Below, one piece after another: positions 1-7,316 of a DNA stretch of 19,692 nt. The stretch is taken from assembly GCA_964579415.1 (NCBI GenBank), contig CAZOGW010000054.1, forward strand, positions 1 through 19,692, written 5' to 3'. The translations under genes were made by a program, and so were the position numbers. Origin of the DNA: CAZOGW01 sp964579415. Its GTDB lineage: Bacteria > Actinomycetota > Acidimicrobiia > Spongiisociales > UBA5794. The notes under the pieces are model-generated. The model worked only from the letters and a program-made list of their open reading frames with translations, did not search any database and was not told where the DNA came from. Each line of letters starts with the position of its first letter. The first letter of the stretch is position 1.

Positions 1-2243
1 GCCCGCACCACCCGGCCCCGGGCCTCCTTGTAGGCGGGGATCCGGGCACGTTCGGAGCGGGCGGCCGGATCGACGAGGACGTTTCCCTCGGGCCAGTGGA
101 CCTGGAGGCTGCCGGCGGAGATGTCGGCGACCACGATCCTGCCCGGCAGCGACCCGTGCTGGTTGACCACGGTCACGGCCTCGCCGGCCTCCAGCCCGAG
201 GCGGGCTGCGTCGGCGGCGCTCATCAGCACCGCGTCACGCCCGACGCCGTTGAGCGGGTCGTGATCCTGGTGCACCATCGAGTTGAACTGCTTTCCCCGC
301 CGGGTGCCGATGACGAACTCGTCCGGCGCCCGACCCGTCTCGGGCAGTTCCAAGGCGCCGAAGCGGGCGCGGCCGTCGGCGGTGGGGAACACCCAACCCT
401 CGCACAGCAGCGGCCCCCCGTACTGGAACTGGTCTCCCTTTCCCGCCAGGTGCTGGATGCCGTCGTAGAAGGGGATCACCCGGGCGATCTCCTCGCGGAT
501 GGCGGCGGTGCCGGCGAAACGCACCGCCGCCGCCCTCTCCGGGCGGACCCGGGCGGCCAGCTCGGCGAAGAACTCCCACTCCGGCCGCGCCTCGGCGATG
601 CGGGGCCCGGGGATCTCGGGACTGAAGATGACGCGCCGCTCGGTGCTGGTCTCGGTGACGCCGCCGGGCATCTCGTAGCGGGTCGTCGCCGGCAGGATAA
701 GAACCGTCCCCGCGGGGTCGTCGAACATCTGGCTGCTCAACGTGATGTCGAGGTGCACCCGCAGCGGGATGCGGCCCAGCGCCTCCCCCACCCCGCCCGG
801 CCCCGGCATGACCTCCTTGAAGTTTCCGCCCACCGCCAGCAGCACGTCGATGCCGCCGGCGGCGGCAAGGTCGAGCATCTCCGGCGTGGTCGGCGCCCGC
901 TCCCGGCTCACCTCGAACCCGTAGGCGGCCGAAAGCACAGCCGCCGACTCCTCGGTGAGGGGCAACCCGCCGGGCAGCACCGATGCGTAGGCGCCCATCT
1001 CGGCGCCGCCCTGCACCCCGGAGTGGCCCCGGATCGGCATCAGGCCGCAGCCGCGCCGGCCTACGAAGCCGCGGGTCAGCGCCAGGTTGACGATGGCCTG
1101 GACCGCGTCCTCGCCGCGGGCGTGCTGGGTGATCCCCATGCCCCACACGAACACCGCGGTCTCCGCCGCCGCCACCAACCCGGCGTAGTCCTCGATGGCC
1201 TCCCGGCTCACCCCGGCGTCGCCGGTGATGCGCTCCCATGACAGCCCCGCCACGTACCCGGCAAGCCTGTCGAACCCGGTGGTGTGGTCTCCGACGAAGC
1301 CCTCGTCGACGGCGCCGGCGGCGACGAGCGCCTTGAGCGCCCCGGTGAGGAAGGCGATGTCGCCCGCCGGGGCCACCTGGAAGAAGTGGTCGGTGATCTT
1401 CGTCCCGAACAGGGCCGACTCCACGTCCGAGGGGATCCAGTACTCGTCCATCCCCGGCTCCCGGTACGGGTTGACCAGCGCCACCTGCGTCCCCGCCTTC
1501 TTGGCGTGGAACAGGTACTTCATCAGGACCGGCTGGTTCTTGGCCGGGTTGGACCCGATGAACGTCACCAGGTCGCTGCCGATCAGGTCGGAGTACGAGC
1601 AGGTGGTTGCGGCCACGCCGAGGGCGTCCTTGAGGGCGAACGTCGACGGCGAGTGGCACACCCGGGCGGCGTTGTCGATGCCGTTCGACCCCATCGCCCT
1701 GGCCGACTTCTGCACCGAATAATACGTCTCGTTGGGGATGCCCCTACTGGTGAGATAGGTGTAGATCCGATCGGGCGACGTGGCGCGGACGGCGCCAGCG
1801 GCGAGGTCGATGGCGGCGTCCCAGCCGATGCGGGTGAACCCGGCGTCGCCGCGATGGCGCACCATGGGGTGGGGGATGCGGCCCAGGTCACGCAGGTCCC
1901 GCGACCGGGTCCGCTGCAGCGGGGCGACGTCGGCGAGCACCGCCGGGTCGAGCGGGCCCATGGTGTTGAGCCGCAGCAGCCGCAGCCGGATGTTGCACAG
2001 GTGCACCCCGTCGATGGTCCAGTCGTGCATCCCGCTGGTACCGAGGGCGCAGCCGTCACAGACGCCGTCGCGCAGGATGCGCCAGGCGTAGCGGGCGTTG
2101 TCGCGGTTCTCCCAGGCGGCGCGGGGCACCTCGGCGAGGTTGTCGACGTTGGTGAGCGGGATTTTGCGCGCCCAGTGGTCGCGGTTCCAGCCCTTCTCCG
2201 GCTCGCGAAACGGATCGACGGCACTGCTGGTGAGCACACCCAC
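1..2243 (-). CDS. FdhF/YdeP-type molybdopterin oxidoreductase, 3' end beyond window
   Basis: The minus-strand frame is open from the left edge to 2243 and encodes about 747 residues. It is a formate-dehydrogenase-alpha-like oxidoreductase of the FdhF/YdeP type, expected to carry a bis-MGD molybdenum cofactor; the physiological substrate of this family is mostly unknown. Counting from GTG 2243, Cys62, Cys65 (CDGCALGTSG) and Cys83 are candidate Fe-S ligands. Cys196 in VCHSPS aligns with the Cys of YdeP's MCHEPT, the likely Mo ligand. Further family blocks are SNPAKNQP, WGMGITQHARG and IRGHSGVQGG, and a C-terminal MopB-binding domain contains MVHQDHDPLNG. No frameshift was found. An upstream ATG at 2294 would add 17 codons, but these have only about 50% GC at third positions and run into the dyad at 2284-2303, so I prefer GTG 2243. 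The stop codon lies just outside the window. The gene is divergent from the SDR operon. Confidence 0.9.
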   Translation of the reverse strand, partial: MGVLTSSAVDPFREPEKGWNRDHWARKIPLTNVDNLAEVPRAAWENRDNARYAWRILRDGVCDGCALGTSGMHDWTIDGVHLCNIRLRLLRLNTMGPLDPAVLADVAPLQRTRSRDLRDLGRIPHPMVRHRGDAGFTRIGWDAAIDLAAGAVRATSPDRIYTYLTSRGIPNETYYSVQKSARAMGSNGIDNAARVCHSPSTFALKDALGVAATTCSYSDLIGSDLVTFIGSNPAKNQPVLMKYLFHAKKAGTQVALVNPYREPGMDEYWIPSDVESALFGTKITDHFFQVAPAGDIAFLTGALKALVAAGAVDEGFVGDHTTGFDRLAGYVAGLSWERITGDAGVSREAIEDYAGLVAAAETAVFVWGMGITQHARGEDAVQAIVNLALTRGFVGRRGCGLMPIRGHSGVQGGAEMGAYASVLPGGLPLTEESAAVLSAAYGFEVSRERAPTTPEMLDLAAAGGIDVLLAVGGNFKEVMPGPGGVGEALGRIPLRVHLDITLSSQMFDDPAGTVLILPATTRYEMPGGVTETSTERRVIFSPEIPGPRIAEARPEWEFFAELAARVRPERAAAVRFAGTAAIREEIARVIPFYDGIQHLAGKGDQFQYGGPLLCEGWVFPTADGRARFGALELPETGRAPDEFVIGTRRGKQFNSMVHQDHDPLNGVGRDAVLMSAADAARLGLEAGEAVTVVNQHGSLPGRIVVADISAGSLQVHWPEGNVLVDPAARSERARIPAYKEARGRVVR

Positions 2244-2280
2244 TGTTCCCCGAGCGTAGCGACCCCACCCACGTCGGGCC

Positions 2281-2311
2281 TTGACTTCAACCATCCTTGA
2301 AGTTGTACGGT
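2281..2311 (+). promoter_or_regulatory. MerR-type promoter/operator upstream of the SDR operon
   Basis: A -35-like TTGACT (2281-2286) and a -10-like TACGGT (2306-2311) are separated by 19 bases. The spacer holds a perfect inverted repeat, ACTTCAA (2284-2290), six bases, TTGAAGT (2297-2303). The first arm overlaps the -35. A long spacer filled by a dyad is the hallmark of promoters activated by MerR-family regulators (MerR, CueR, SoxR), and the arms recall SoxR-like CCTCAA/TTGAGG dyads. The -10 ends 7 bases before ATG 2319, so the transcript is predicted to be leaderless. The only regulator gene in the window is a MarR type, so the protein that binds here would be encoded elsewhere. Confidence 0.6.
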
Positions 2312-2318
2312 CGGCGCC

Positions 2319-3020
2319 ATGACCACACAGCACACACACAAGATCGCCGTCGTCACCGGCGGCTCACGCGGCCTGGGTTTGGCGCTGGTGCGCCGCCTGG
2401 CCTCCGACGGCTGGGCGGTCGTCACCGACGCCCGCGACGGGAACGCACTCGCCACCACCGTCGCCGGCCTCGACGTGACCGCCATCCCCGGCGACGTCGC
2501 CGATCCCGACCACCGCCTCGCACTCGTCGACGCCGCCCGCAGCCTCGGCGGGCTCGACCTTCTCGTCAACAACGCCTCACTCCTCGGCCCCAGCCCGCAG
2601 CCGTCCCTCGCCGGCTACCCGCTCGACGTGCTCCGCGACGTGTACGAGGTGAACGTCTTCGCCCCGCTGGCTCTGATCCAGCTGGCGCTGCCGCTCCTCG
2701 CCGCCCGAGCCGGAGTCGTGGTCAACGTCACCTCCGACGCCGCCGTGGAGGGCTACGAAGGCTGGGGCGGCTACGGCTCGTCCAAGGCGGCCCTCGACCA
2801 GTTGGGCAACGTCCTCGCCGCCGAGGAGCCCGACATCTCGGTGTACCGGGTCGACCCGGGCGACATGAACACCCGGATGCACCAGGAGGCCTTCCCCGGC
2901 GAGGACATCTCCGACCGCCCCCCGCCCGAGGAGAGCGTCCCCGGCATCGTCCGCCTCGTCACCGAGAGGCCTCCCTCCGGGCGTTACCAGGCGCGCCAAC
3001 CCGTCGAGGTGGCGCCGTGA
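2319..3020 (+). CDS. SDR family NAD(P)-dependent oxidoreductase
   Basis: This is a 233-residue classical short-chain dehydrogenase/reductase of ordinary length. The Rossmann dinucleotide-binding motif TGGSRGLG is at residues 13-20 and NNAS at 84-87. The catalytic triad is Ser139, Tyr152 and Lys156 (YGSSK), with the usual 13-residue Ser-Tyr spacing. DPGDMNT at 179-185 matches the PG motif after strand six. The substrate cannot be read from the sequence. There is no Shine-Dalgarno site; ATG 2319 follows a -10-like box by 7 bases, suggesting a leaderless mRNA. The stop overlaps the start of the QueA-like gene (GTGA), so the two are probably translationally coupled. The promoter has MerR-type geometry, pointing to induction by a small molecule or redox signal. 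Confidence 0.93.
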   Translation: MTTQHTHKIAVVTGGSRGLGLALVRRLASDGWAVVTDARDGNALATTVAGLDVTAIPGDVADPDHRLALVDAARSLGGLDLLVNNASLLGPSPQPSLAGYPLDVLRDVYEVNVFAPLALIQLALPLLAARAGVVVNVTSDAAVEGYEGWGGYGSSKAALDQLGNVLAAEEPDISVYRVDPGDMNTRMHQEAFPGEDISDRPPPEESVPGIVRLVTERPPSGRYQARQPVEVAP

Positions 3021-4042
3021 CCGCCCGCCTCGATTTCGCCGTCCCCGCCTCGGCGACGGGGCCTCCCCCGGAACGGGATGGACGCAGCCGTGACGGTGTG
3101 CGCCTCATGGTCGCCGACGCCGCCGGCGGCGCCATCCGCCACACCAGCTTCAGCCACATCGGAGACTTCCTCCGCCCCGGGGACGTGATCGTCATCAACA
3201 CCTCGGCGGCGGTGCCGGCCGCTGTCGACGGCACCGGCAAGACGGGGCCGGTCCGGCTCCACCTGTCCTCCCCCGCCGCCGGCGACGTGTGGACAGTGGA
3301 ACCCCGCTACCCCGACGGCCACGGCTCCACCCCGTGGCGGGACCATCCCGGTGGCCGGGTGGTGCTCCCCGGAGGGGCCCACGCCGACCTGGTCGCCCCC
3401 GACCCCCGTTCACCCCGGCTGTGGCTGGCCGTCCTCGACGGCACCGGCGACATCAGGGCATGGATGCACCGCCATGGCCGCCCCGTCCGCTATGCCGCCG
3501 GCGGCGCCTGGCCCCTGTCGGACTACCAGACCGTGTATGCCACCGAGCCCGGCTCGGCGGAGATGCCCAGCGCCGGGCGGCCCTTCACCACCGGGCTGCT
3601 CACCTCTCTGGTGGCCAAAGGCGTCGCGGTCGCCCCACTGGTGCTCCATTGCGGCCTCGCCTCCTTCGAGGCGGGCGAGCGACCCGACGCCGAGCGCTAC
3701 CGGGTCCCCGAGGCCACCGCCCGGATCGTCAACCAGGCCCGGGCCGCCGGTGGGAGGGTGCTGGCGGTGGGCACCACATCGGTGCGGGCACTGGAGACCG
3801 TCGCCGACTCGGACGGGACCGTCCACCCCGGCGCCGGTGTCACCGACCTCGTCATCACCCCCGAGCGAGGCGTACGCGCCGTCGACGGCCTCCTCACCGG
3901 CTGGCACGAGGCGGGCTCGTCCCATCTCGACCTGGTCGAAACCGTCGCCGGCCGCTCCCTGGTGGAGCGTTGCTACACCGCGGCCCTGGAACATGGCTAC
4001 CTGTGGCACGAGTTCGGCGACTCCCTGCTCGTCATTCGCTGA
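3017..4042 (+). CDS. QueA-like (COG0809) protein, divergent paralogue of SAM:tRNA ribosyltransferase-isomerase
   Basis: This 341-residue protein begins at GTG 3017, overlapping the SDR stop by 4 bases. The QueA fold is recognisable: FLRPGDVIVINTS (51-63, QueA YLRPGDLLVLNDT), QTVYATEPGSAEMPSAGRPFT (171-191, against QueA A-x-PTAGLHFT), HCGLASF (211-217), and the best conserved block GGRVLAVGTTSVRALE (245-260). The family enzyme transfers and isomerises ribose from SAM onto 7-aminomethyl-7-deazaguanine tRNA to make epoxyqueuosine. Several QueA positions differ here: AGLHFT is AGRPFT, the FHLP block is WHEA (296-299), and NDTRVIPARL is NTSAAVPAAV. No other queuosine gene is in view. I infer a paralogue that may have another substrate. 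Family assignment is firm; activity is open. Confidence 0.88.
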   Translation: MTARLDFAVPASATGPPPERDGRSRDGVRLMVADAAGGAIRHTSFSHIGDFLRPGDVIVINTSAAVPAAVDGTGKTGPVRLHLSSPAAGDVWTVEPRYPDGHGSTPWRDHPGGRVVLPGGAHADLVAPDPRSPRLWLAVLDGTGDIRAWMHRHGRPVRYAAGGAWPLSDYQTVYATEPGSAEMPSAGRPFTTGLLTSLVAKGVAVAPLVLHCGLASFEAGERPDAERYRVPEATARIVNQARAAGGRVLAVGTTSVRALETVADSDGTVHPGAGVTDLVITPERGVRAVDGLLTGWHEAGSSHLDLVETVAGRSLVERCYTAALEHGYLWHEFGDSLLVIR

Positions 4043-4044
4043 CC

Positions 4045-4050
4045 TAACGT
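4045..4050 (+). promoter_or_regulatory. Candidate -10 box for a leaderless polymerase transcript
   Basis: TAACGT fits TANNNT and ends 6 bases before ATG 4057, the same geometry seen before marR and (7 bases) before the SDR gene. There is no convincing -35 and no Shine-Dalgarno site in the 14-base gap after the QueA-like stop. The polymerase gene may have its own start in addition to read-through from the SDR promoter. Confidence 0.3.
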
Positions 4051-4056
4051 TGTCGC

Positions 4057-5253
4057 ATGGCCGACGTCGAGGTCCTCGAGGTGGCGGGCCGCCAGGTCAC
4101 CGTCACCAACCCGGGCAGGGTCGTCTTCCCCGGCCCGGGGCTGACCAAGCTCGACCTGGTGCACTACTACCTCGACGTCGCCCCCGGTGCGCTGCGCGGG
4201 GTGGCGGGACGGCCCATGATCCTCAAACGTTTCGTCAAGGGGCTCGACCAGGAGCCGTTCTTCCAGAAGCGGGCACCCAAGGAGCGGCCCGACTGGGTCG
4301 AGGTGGCCGAACTCCATTACAGCTCGGGACGCTCGGCGACCGAGGTGGTGGTGCGCGATGAGGCGTCGCTGGTGTGGGTGATCAACCTGGGCTGCATCGA
4401 CCTCAACCCGCACCCGGTCCGTGCCGAGGACCTCGACCATCCCGACGAGCTGAGGGTCGACCTCGACCCGATGCCCGGGGTGGAATGGCCGCAGATCCGC
4501 GACGTGGCGCTGGTGGTCCGCGAGGTCCTCGCCGACCACGGCCTGGCCGGCTGGCCCAAGACGTCGGGCTCCCGCGGCTTCCACATCTACTCCCGCATCG
4601 TCCCGCAATGGAGCTACCCCGAGGTACGGCGCGCCGCCGAGACGGTGGCCCGCGAGGTGGAGAACCGGGTCCCCGATCTGGCCACCAGCCGCTGGTGGAA
4701 GGAGGAGCGCCAGGGGGTCTTCGTCGACTTCAACCAGAACGCCAAGGACCGCACCGTGGCCTCCGCCTGGTCGGTGCGGGCAACGCCCGACGCGCGGGTC
4801 TCCACACCGCTCAGCTGGGACGAGGTGCCACGGTGCCGCCCCGAGGCGTTCACCGTCGCCACGGTGCGGCGCCGCTTCGCCGAGCAGGGCGACCCCTGGG
4901 AGGAGATGGACGGCGCCCCGGGATCGCTCGACGGCCTGCTCGACCTGGCTCGCCGCATGGGCCCTGCGGAGAAGCCGCCGAAGGGAACCGGCCGCCGCCG
5001 GTCCACCATGCCGCTTGTCGAGATCGCCCGGGCCAGGACTCGAGACGAAGCCCTCGCCGGACTGGATCGATGGAAGGAACACCACCCCGAAGTGGTCCCC
5101 CACCTCGACCCCATCGACATCCTCGTCGACGGCATGCGGGGCCGCAGCTCCCTCTGGTACCGCATCCGCATCAACCTCCAGCACGTCCCGGAAGAGCTGC
5201 GCCCACCGCAGGAGCCCCTCGAAGTCGACTACGACCCTTGGCGTAGTACTTAG
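4057..5253 (+). CDS. Stand-alone LigD-type primase-polymerase (NHEJ polymerase domain)
   Basis: This 398-residue archaeo-eukaryotic primase-superfamily polymerase corresponds to the POL module of bacterial LigD, without ligase or phosphoesterase domains. Such enzymes fill gaps and add ribonucleotides at DNA ends during non-homologous end joining, or act as PrimPol-like repair polymerases. Visible elements are KRFVKG (57-62), FFQKRAPK (68-75), the metal-binding pair Asp135/Asp137 in VDLDP, KTSGSRGFHIY (168-178) with His176 in the nucleotide-binding site, and the third acidic residue Asp224 in VFVDFNQNAKDRT. The last 100 residues (VDGMRGRSSLWYRIR to DYDPW) form an extension I recall in actinobacterial stand-alone homologues, usually ending near DYDPW. 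The final residues R-S-T and the TAG stop are encoded by the start of the heptad repeat at 5246-5277. No Ku or ligase gene is in the window. Confidence 0.92.
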   Translation: MADVEVLEVAGRQVTVTNPGRVVFPGPGLTKLDLVHYYLDVAPGALRGVAGRPMILKRFVKGLDQEPFFQKRAPKERPDWVEVAELHYSSGRSATEVVVRDEASLVWVINLGCIDLNPHPVRAEDLDHPDELRVDLDPMPGVEWPQIRDVALVVREVLADHGLAGWPKTSGSRGFHIYSRIVPQWSYPEVRRAAETVAREVENRVPDLATSRWWKEERQGVFVDFNQNAKDRTVASAWSVRATPDARVSTPLSWDEVPRCRPEAFTVATVRRRFAEQGDPWEEMDGAPGSLDGLLDLARRMGPAEKPPKGTGRRRSTMPLVEIARARTRDEALAGLDRWKEHHPEVVPHLDPIDILVDGMRGRSSLWYRIRINLQHVPEELRPPQEPLEVDYDPWRST

Positions 5254-5277
5254 TACTTAGTACTAAGTACTAAGTAC
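5246..5277. repeat. TACTTAG/TACTAAG heptad array, 32-base perfect palindrome, probable two-way terminator
   Basis: Two copies of TACTTAG are followed by two of TACTAAG, giving a 32-base perfect palindrome between two convergent genes. It supplies the stop codon of the polymerase gene (TAG 5251-5253) and ends 7 bases before the stop of the ABC exporter (complement of 5285-5287), so the 31-base intergenic gap is nearly all repeat. A degenerate unit (TACTTCA, 5281-5287) covers the exporter stop. The palindrome could fold into a stem of 14 or more pairs in either transcript. There is no U-tract, so terminator function is inferred from position and symmetry. Confidence 0.85.
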
Positions 5278-5284
5278 CGCTACT

Positions 5285-7180
5285 TCACGATGCTATGGCA
5301 GCCGACGGCTCACCCTCTCCCACCAGTTGCGTCCGGCACAGCTCGGCGTAGAGACCGCCCCGGGCGAGGAGTTCGTGGTGGGTGCCCCGCTCCACTATGC
5401 GACCACCGTCGACGACGAGGATCTGGTCGGCGTTGCGCACCGTGGCCAGGCGGTGGGCGATGACGATCGAGGTGCGCCCCACCAGCGCCTCGGCCAGAGC
5501 CGCCTGCACCGTCGCCTCCGACTCGGAGTCGAGGTGGGCGGTCGCCTCGTCGAGGACCACGACGCGGGGATCCTTGAGCAGCAGCCGGGCGATGGCTAGG
5601 CGCTGCTTCTCACCGCCGGAGAGGCGGTAACCGTGATCGCCGAGGACGGTGTCGAGGCCTTCGGGCAGGCGCTCCACCATCGGCCAGATGTGGGCCGCCC
5701 GCAGCGCCTCCTCCAACTCGGCGTCGCCGGCGTCCGGCCGGGCGTAGAGCAGGTTGGCCCGCAGCGTGTCGTGGAACATGTGGGCGTCCTGGGAAACGAC
5801 GCCCACCGAGCTTCCCAACGACTCCAGGTGCAGGCGCCGCACGTCGACGCCGCCGACCTCGACGGCGCCCTCGCCGACGTCGTAGAGGCGTGACACCAGT
5901 GCCGCCATGGTGCTCTTGCCGGCGCCCGACGGCCCCACCAGGGCCACCATCTGGCCGGGCTCTGCCCGGAACGACACCTCGTGCAGCACCTCTTCTCCCG
6001 GCTGCGACGAAAGGCGGCTCCGCCCTTCCAGCGAGGCCAGGGACACTGCGGCGGCCGCCGGGTAGGCGAACCCGACCCGGTCGAACGTGACTCCGACCGG
6101 TCCATCCGGAACGGCGACGGCGTCGACGGCGTCGACGATGGTGGGGGTGAGGTCGAGGACCTCGAGGACCCTCTCGAAGCTGACCAGGGTGGTCATCACG
6201 TCCACCTGCACGTTGGACAGGGAGGTCACCGGTCCGTAGAGGCGGTTGAGGTAGGCGGAGAGGGCCACCAGCGTGCCGACGCCGATGGCGCCGGAGATGA
6301 CCATGGCGCCGCCCATGGCGTACACGACGGCGGTGGCGACGGCGGCCACCAGTCCCAGGGAACTCATCAGCACCCGGGAGTACATGGCGGAGCGAACGCC
6401 GATATCGCGCACCCGCCCGGCACGGCCGGCGAACACCGCCGACTCCTCGTCGGGACGGCCGAACAGCTTCACCAGCAGGGCCCCGGCGACGTTGAAGCGG
6501 TCGGTCATGGTCTGACCCATCGCCCCGTTGAGTTCGTAGCGCTCCCTGGTGATGGTGGCGAGGCGCTTGCCGATGATACGGGCCGGCACCAGGAACAGCG
6601 GCACCAGCACCAGGGCCACCAGGGTGATCTGCCACGACAGCGCCATCATGGCGACGACGGTGGCGATCACGCCCACGGCGTTGCCCACCACGTTGGACAG
6701 CATCGAGGTGAAGGCCTGCTGGGCGCCGACGACGTCGCTGTTGAGGCGGGATACCAGGGTGCCGGTCTGGGTGCGGCTGAAGAAGGCCACCGGCATGCGC
6801 TGGACATGGTCGAACACCTGGGTGCGCAGGTCGAAGACCAGCCCCTCGCCGATGCGGGCCGACAGCCAGCGCATCACCAGGCCCAGTCCCGCCGCCACCA
6901 CCGCCAGTCCGAGGAGGGCGCCGGCCAGCCCGATCACCAGGCCGACGTCGCCCTCGGCGATGCCCCGGTCGATGATCTCCCGGTACAGCAGCGGCGGCGC
7001 CGCGCCGAGGAGGCCCTCGACTATGACCAGGACCAGGAAGGCGGCGATCCACCAGCGGTAGGGCCGGGCGAACCCGGCGATGCGCCGCAGCGTACCGTGC
7101 TTGAGCTTGTGTTGCGTTACCTCACGATCGGCGGCAAGGCCGCGCATACCTCGCCCGCCTCCGAACCTCTCACCTGCCAT
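5285..7180 (-). CDS. ABC exporter half-transporter (fused TMD-NBD, type IV)
   Basis: This 631-residue protein has one six-helix membrane domain (about 40-330) and one nucleotide-binding domain (about 365-615), the usual layout of MsbA/LmrA/BmrA-type exporters that act as dimers. NBD motifs are all intact: Walker A GPSGAGKST (416-424), Q-loop Gln464, signature LSGGEKQ (520-526), Walker B VVVLDE (540-545, Glu545 catalytic), D-loop and H-loop His576 in IAHRLAT. A low-complexity insert (about 374-395) lies between the first NBD strand and Walker A. The substrate is unknown; a drug or lipid is likely. GGGGAGGG (complement of 7186-7193) is a strong Shine-Dalgarno site 5 bases before ATG 7180. The upstream region carries an operator-like element also found before marR. 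The gene is divergent from the lipoprotein operon and convergent with the polymerase gene. Confidence 0.95.
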   Translation of the reverse strand: MAGERFGGGRGMRGLAADREVTQHKLKHGTLRRIAGFARPYRWWIAAFLVLVIVEGLLGAAPPLLYREIIDRGIAEGDVGLVIGLAGALLGLAVVAAGLGLVMRWLSARIGEGLVFDLRTQVFDHVQRMPVAFFSRTQTGTLVSRLNSDVVGAQQAFTSMLSNVVGNAVGVIATVVAMMALSWQITLVALVLVPLFLVPARIIGKRLATITRERYELNGAMGQTMTDRFNVAGALLVKLFGRPDEESAVFAGRAGRVRDIGVRSAMYSRVLMSSLGLVAAVATAVVYAMGGAMVISGAIGVGTLVALSAYLNRLYGPVTSLSNVQVDVMTTLVSFERVLEVLDLTPTIVDAVDAVAVPDGPVGVTFDRVGFAYPAAAAVSLASLEGRSRLSSQPGEEVLHEVSFRAEPGQMVALVGPSGAGKSTMAALVSRLYDVGEGAVEVGGVDVRRLHLESLGSSVGVVSQDAHMFHDTLRANLLYARPDAGDAELEEALRAAHIWPMVERLPEGLDTVLGDHGYRLSGGEKQRLAIARLLLKDPRVVVLDEATAHLDSESEATVQAALAEALVGRTSIVIAHRLATVRNADQILVVDGGRIVERGTHHELLARGGLYAELCRTQLVGEGEPSAAIAS

Positions 7181-7207
7181 CGGGGCCCTCCCCTACTTAC
7201 GATCTAT

Positions 7208-7228
7208 ACTCATATTGAGTGTAACTCA
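7208..7228. promoter_or_regulatory. Candidate MarR operator in the exporter/lipoprotein divergent region
   Basis: Three alternating half-sites, ACTCA (7208-7212), TGAGT (7216-7220) and ACTCA (7224-7228), are separated by 3-base spacers, giving two overlapping perfect 5-3-5 inverted repeats. On the minus strand, 7228-7214 reads TGAGTTACACTCAAT, which matches 12238-12252 before marR with one mismatch. The minus-strand TACACT within it could serve as a -10 for the exporter, leaving a leader of about 30 bases that includes its Shine-Dalgarno site. A regulator bound here would sit between the two divergent efflux units. Confidence 0.6.
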
Positions 7229-7316
7229 TCAGTTGGCCGGGCAATTCCCGTGAACCAGGCGAGCGTCGGGGGCGTGTGTTGGGTTCATGAGCACGTCAAA
7301 CCACAGGCGATCCACC

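Noticed and set aside
235..1659. Long minus-strand frame within the molybdoenzyme region.
   Set aside because: Shadow frame; the true frame shows continuous family motifs and no frameshift.
2297..4042. A single 581-codon frame that could suggest a fusion with the QueA-like protein.
   Set aside because: The first 240 codons are an out-of-frame reading of the SDR gene; the QueA-like protein starts at GTG 3017 by overlap with the SDR stop.
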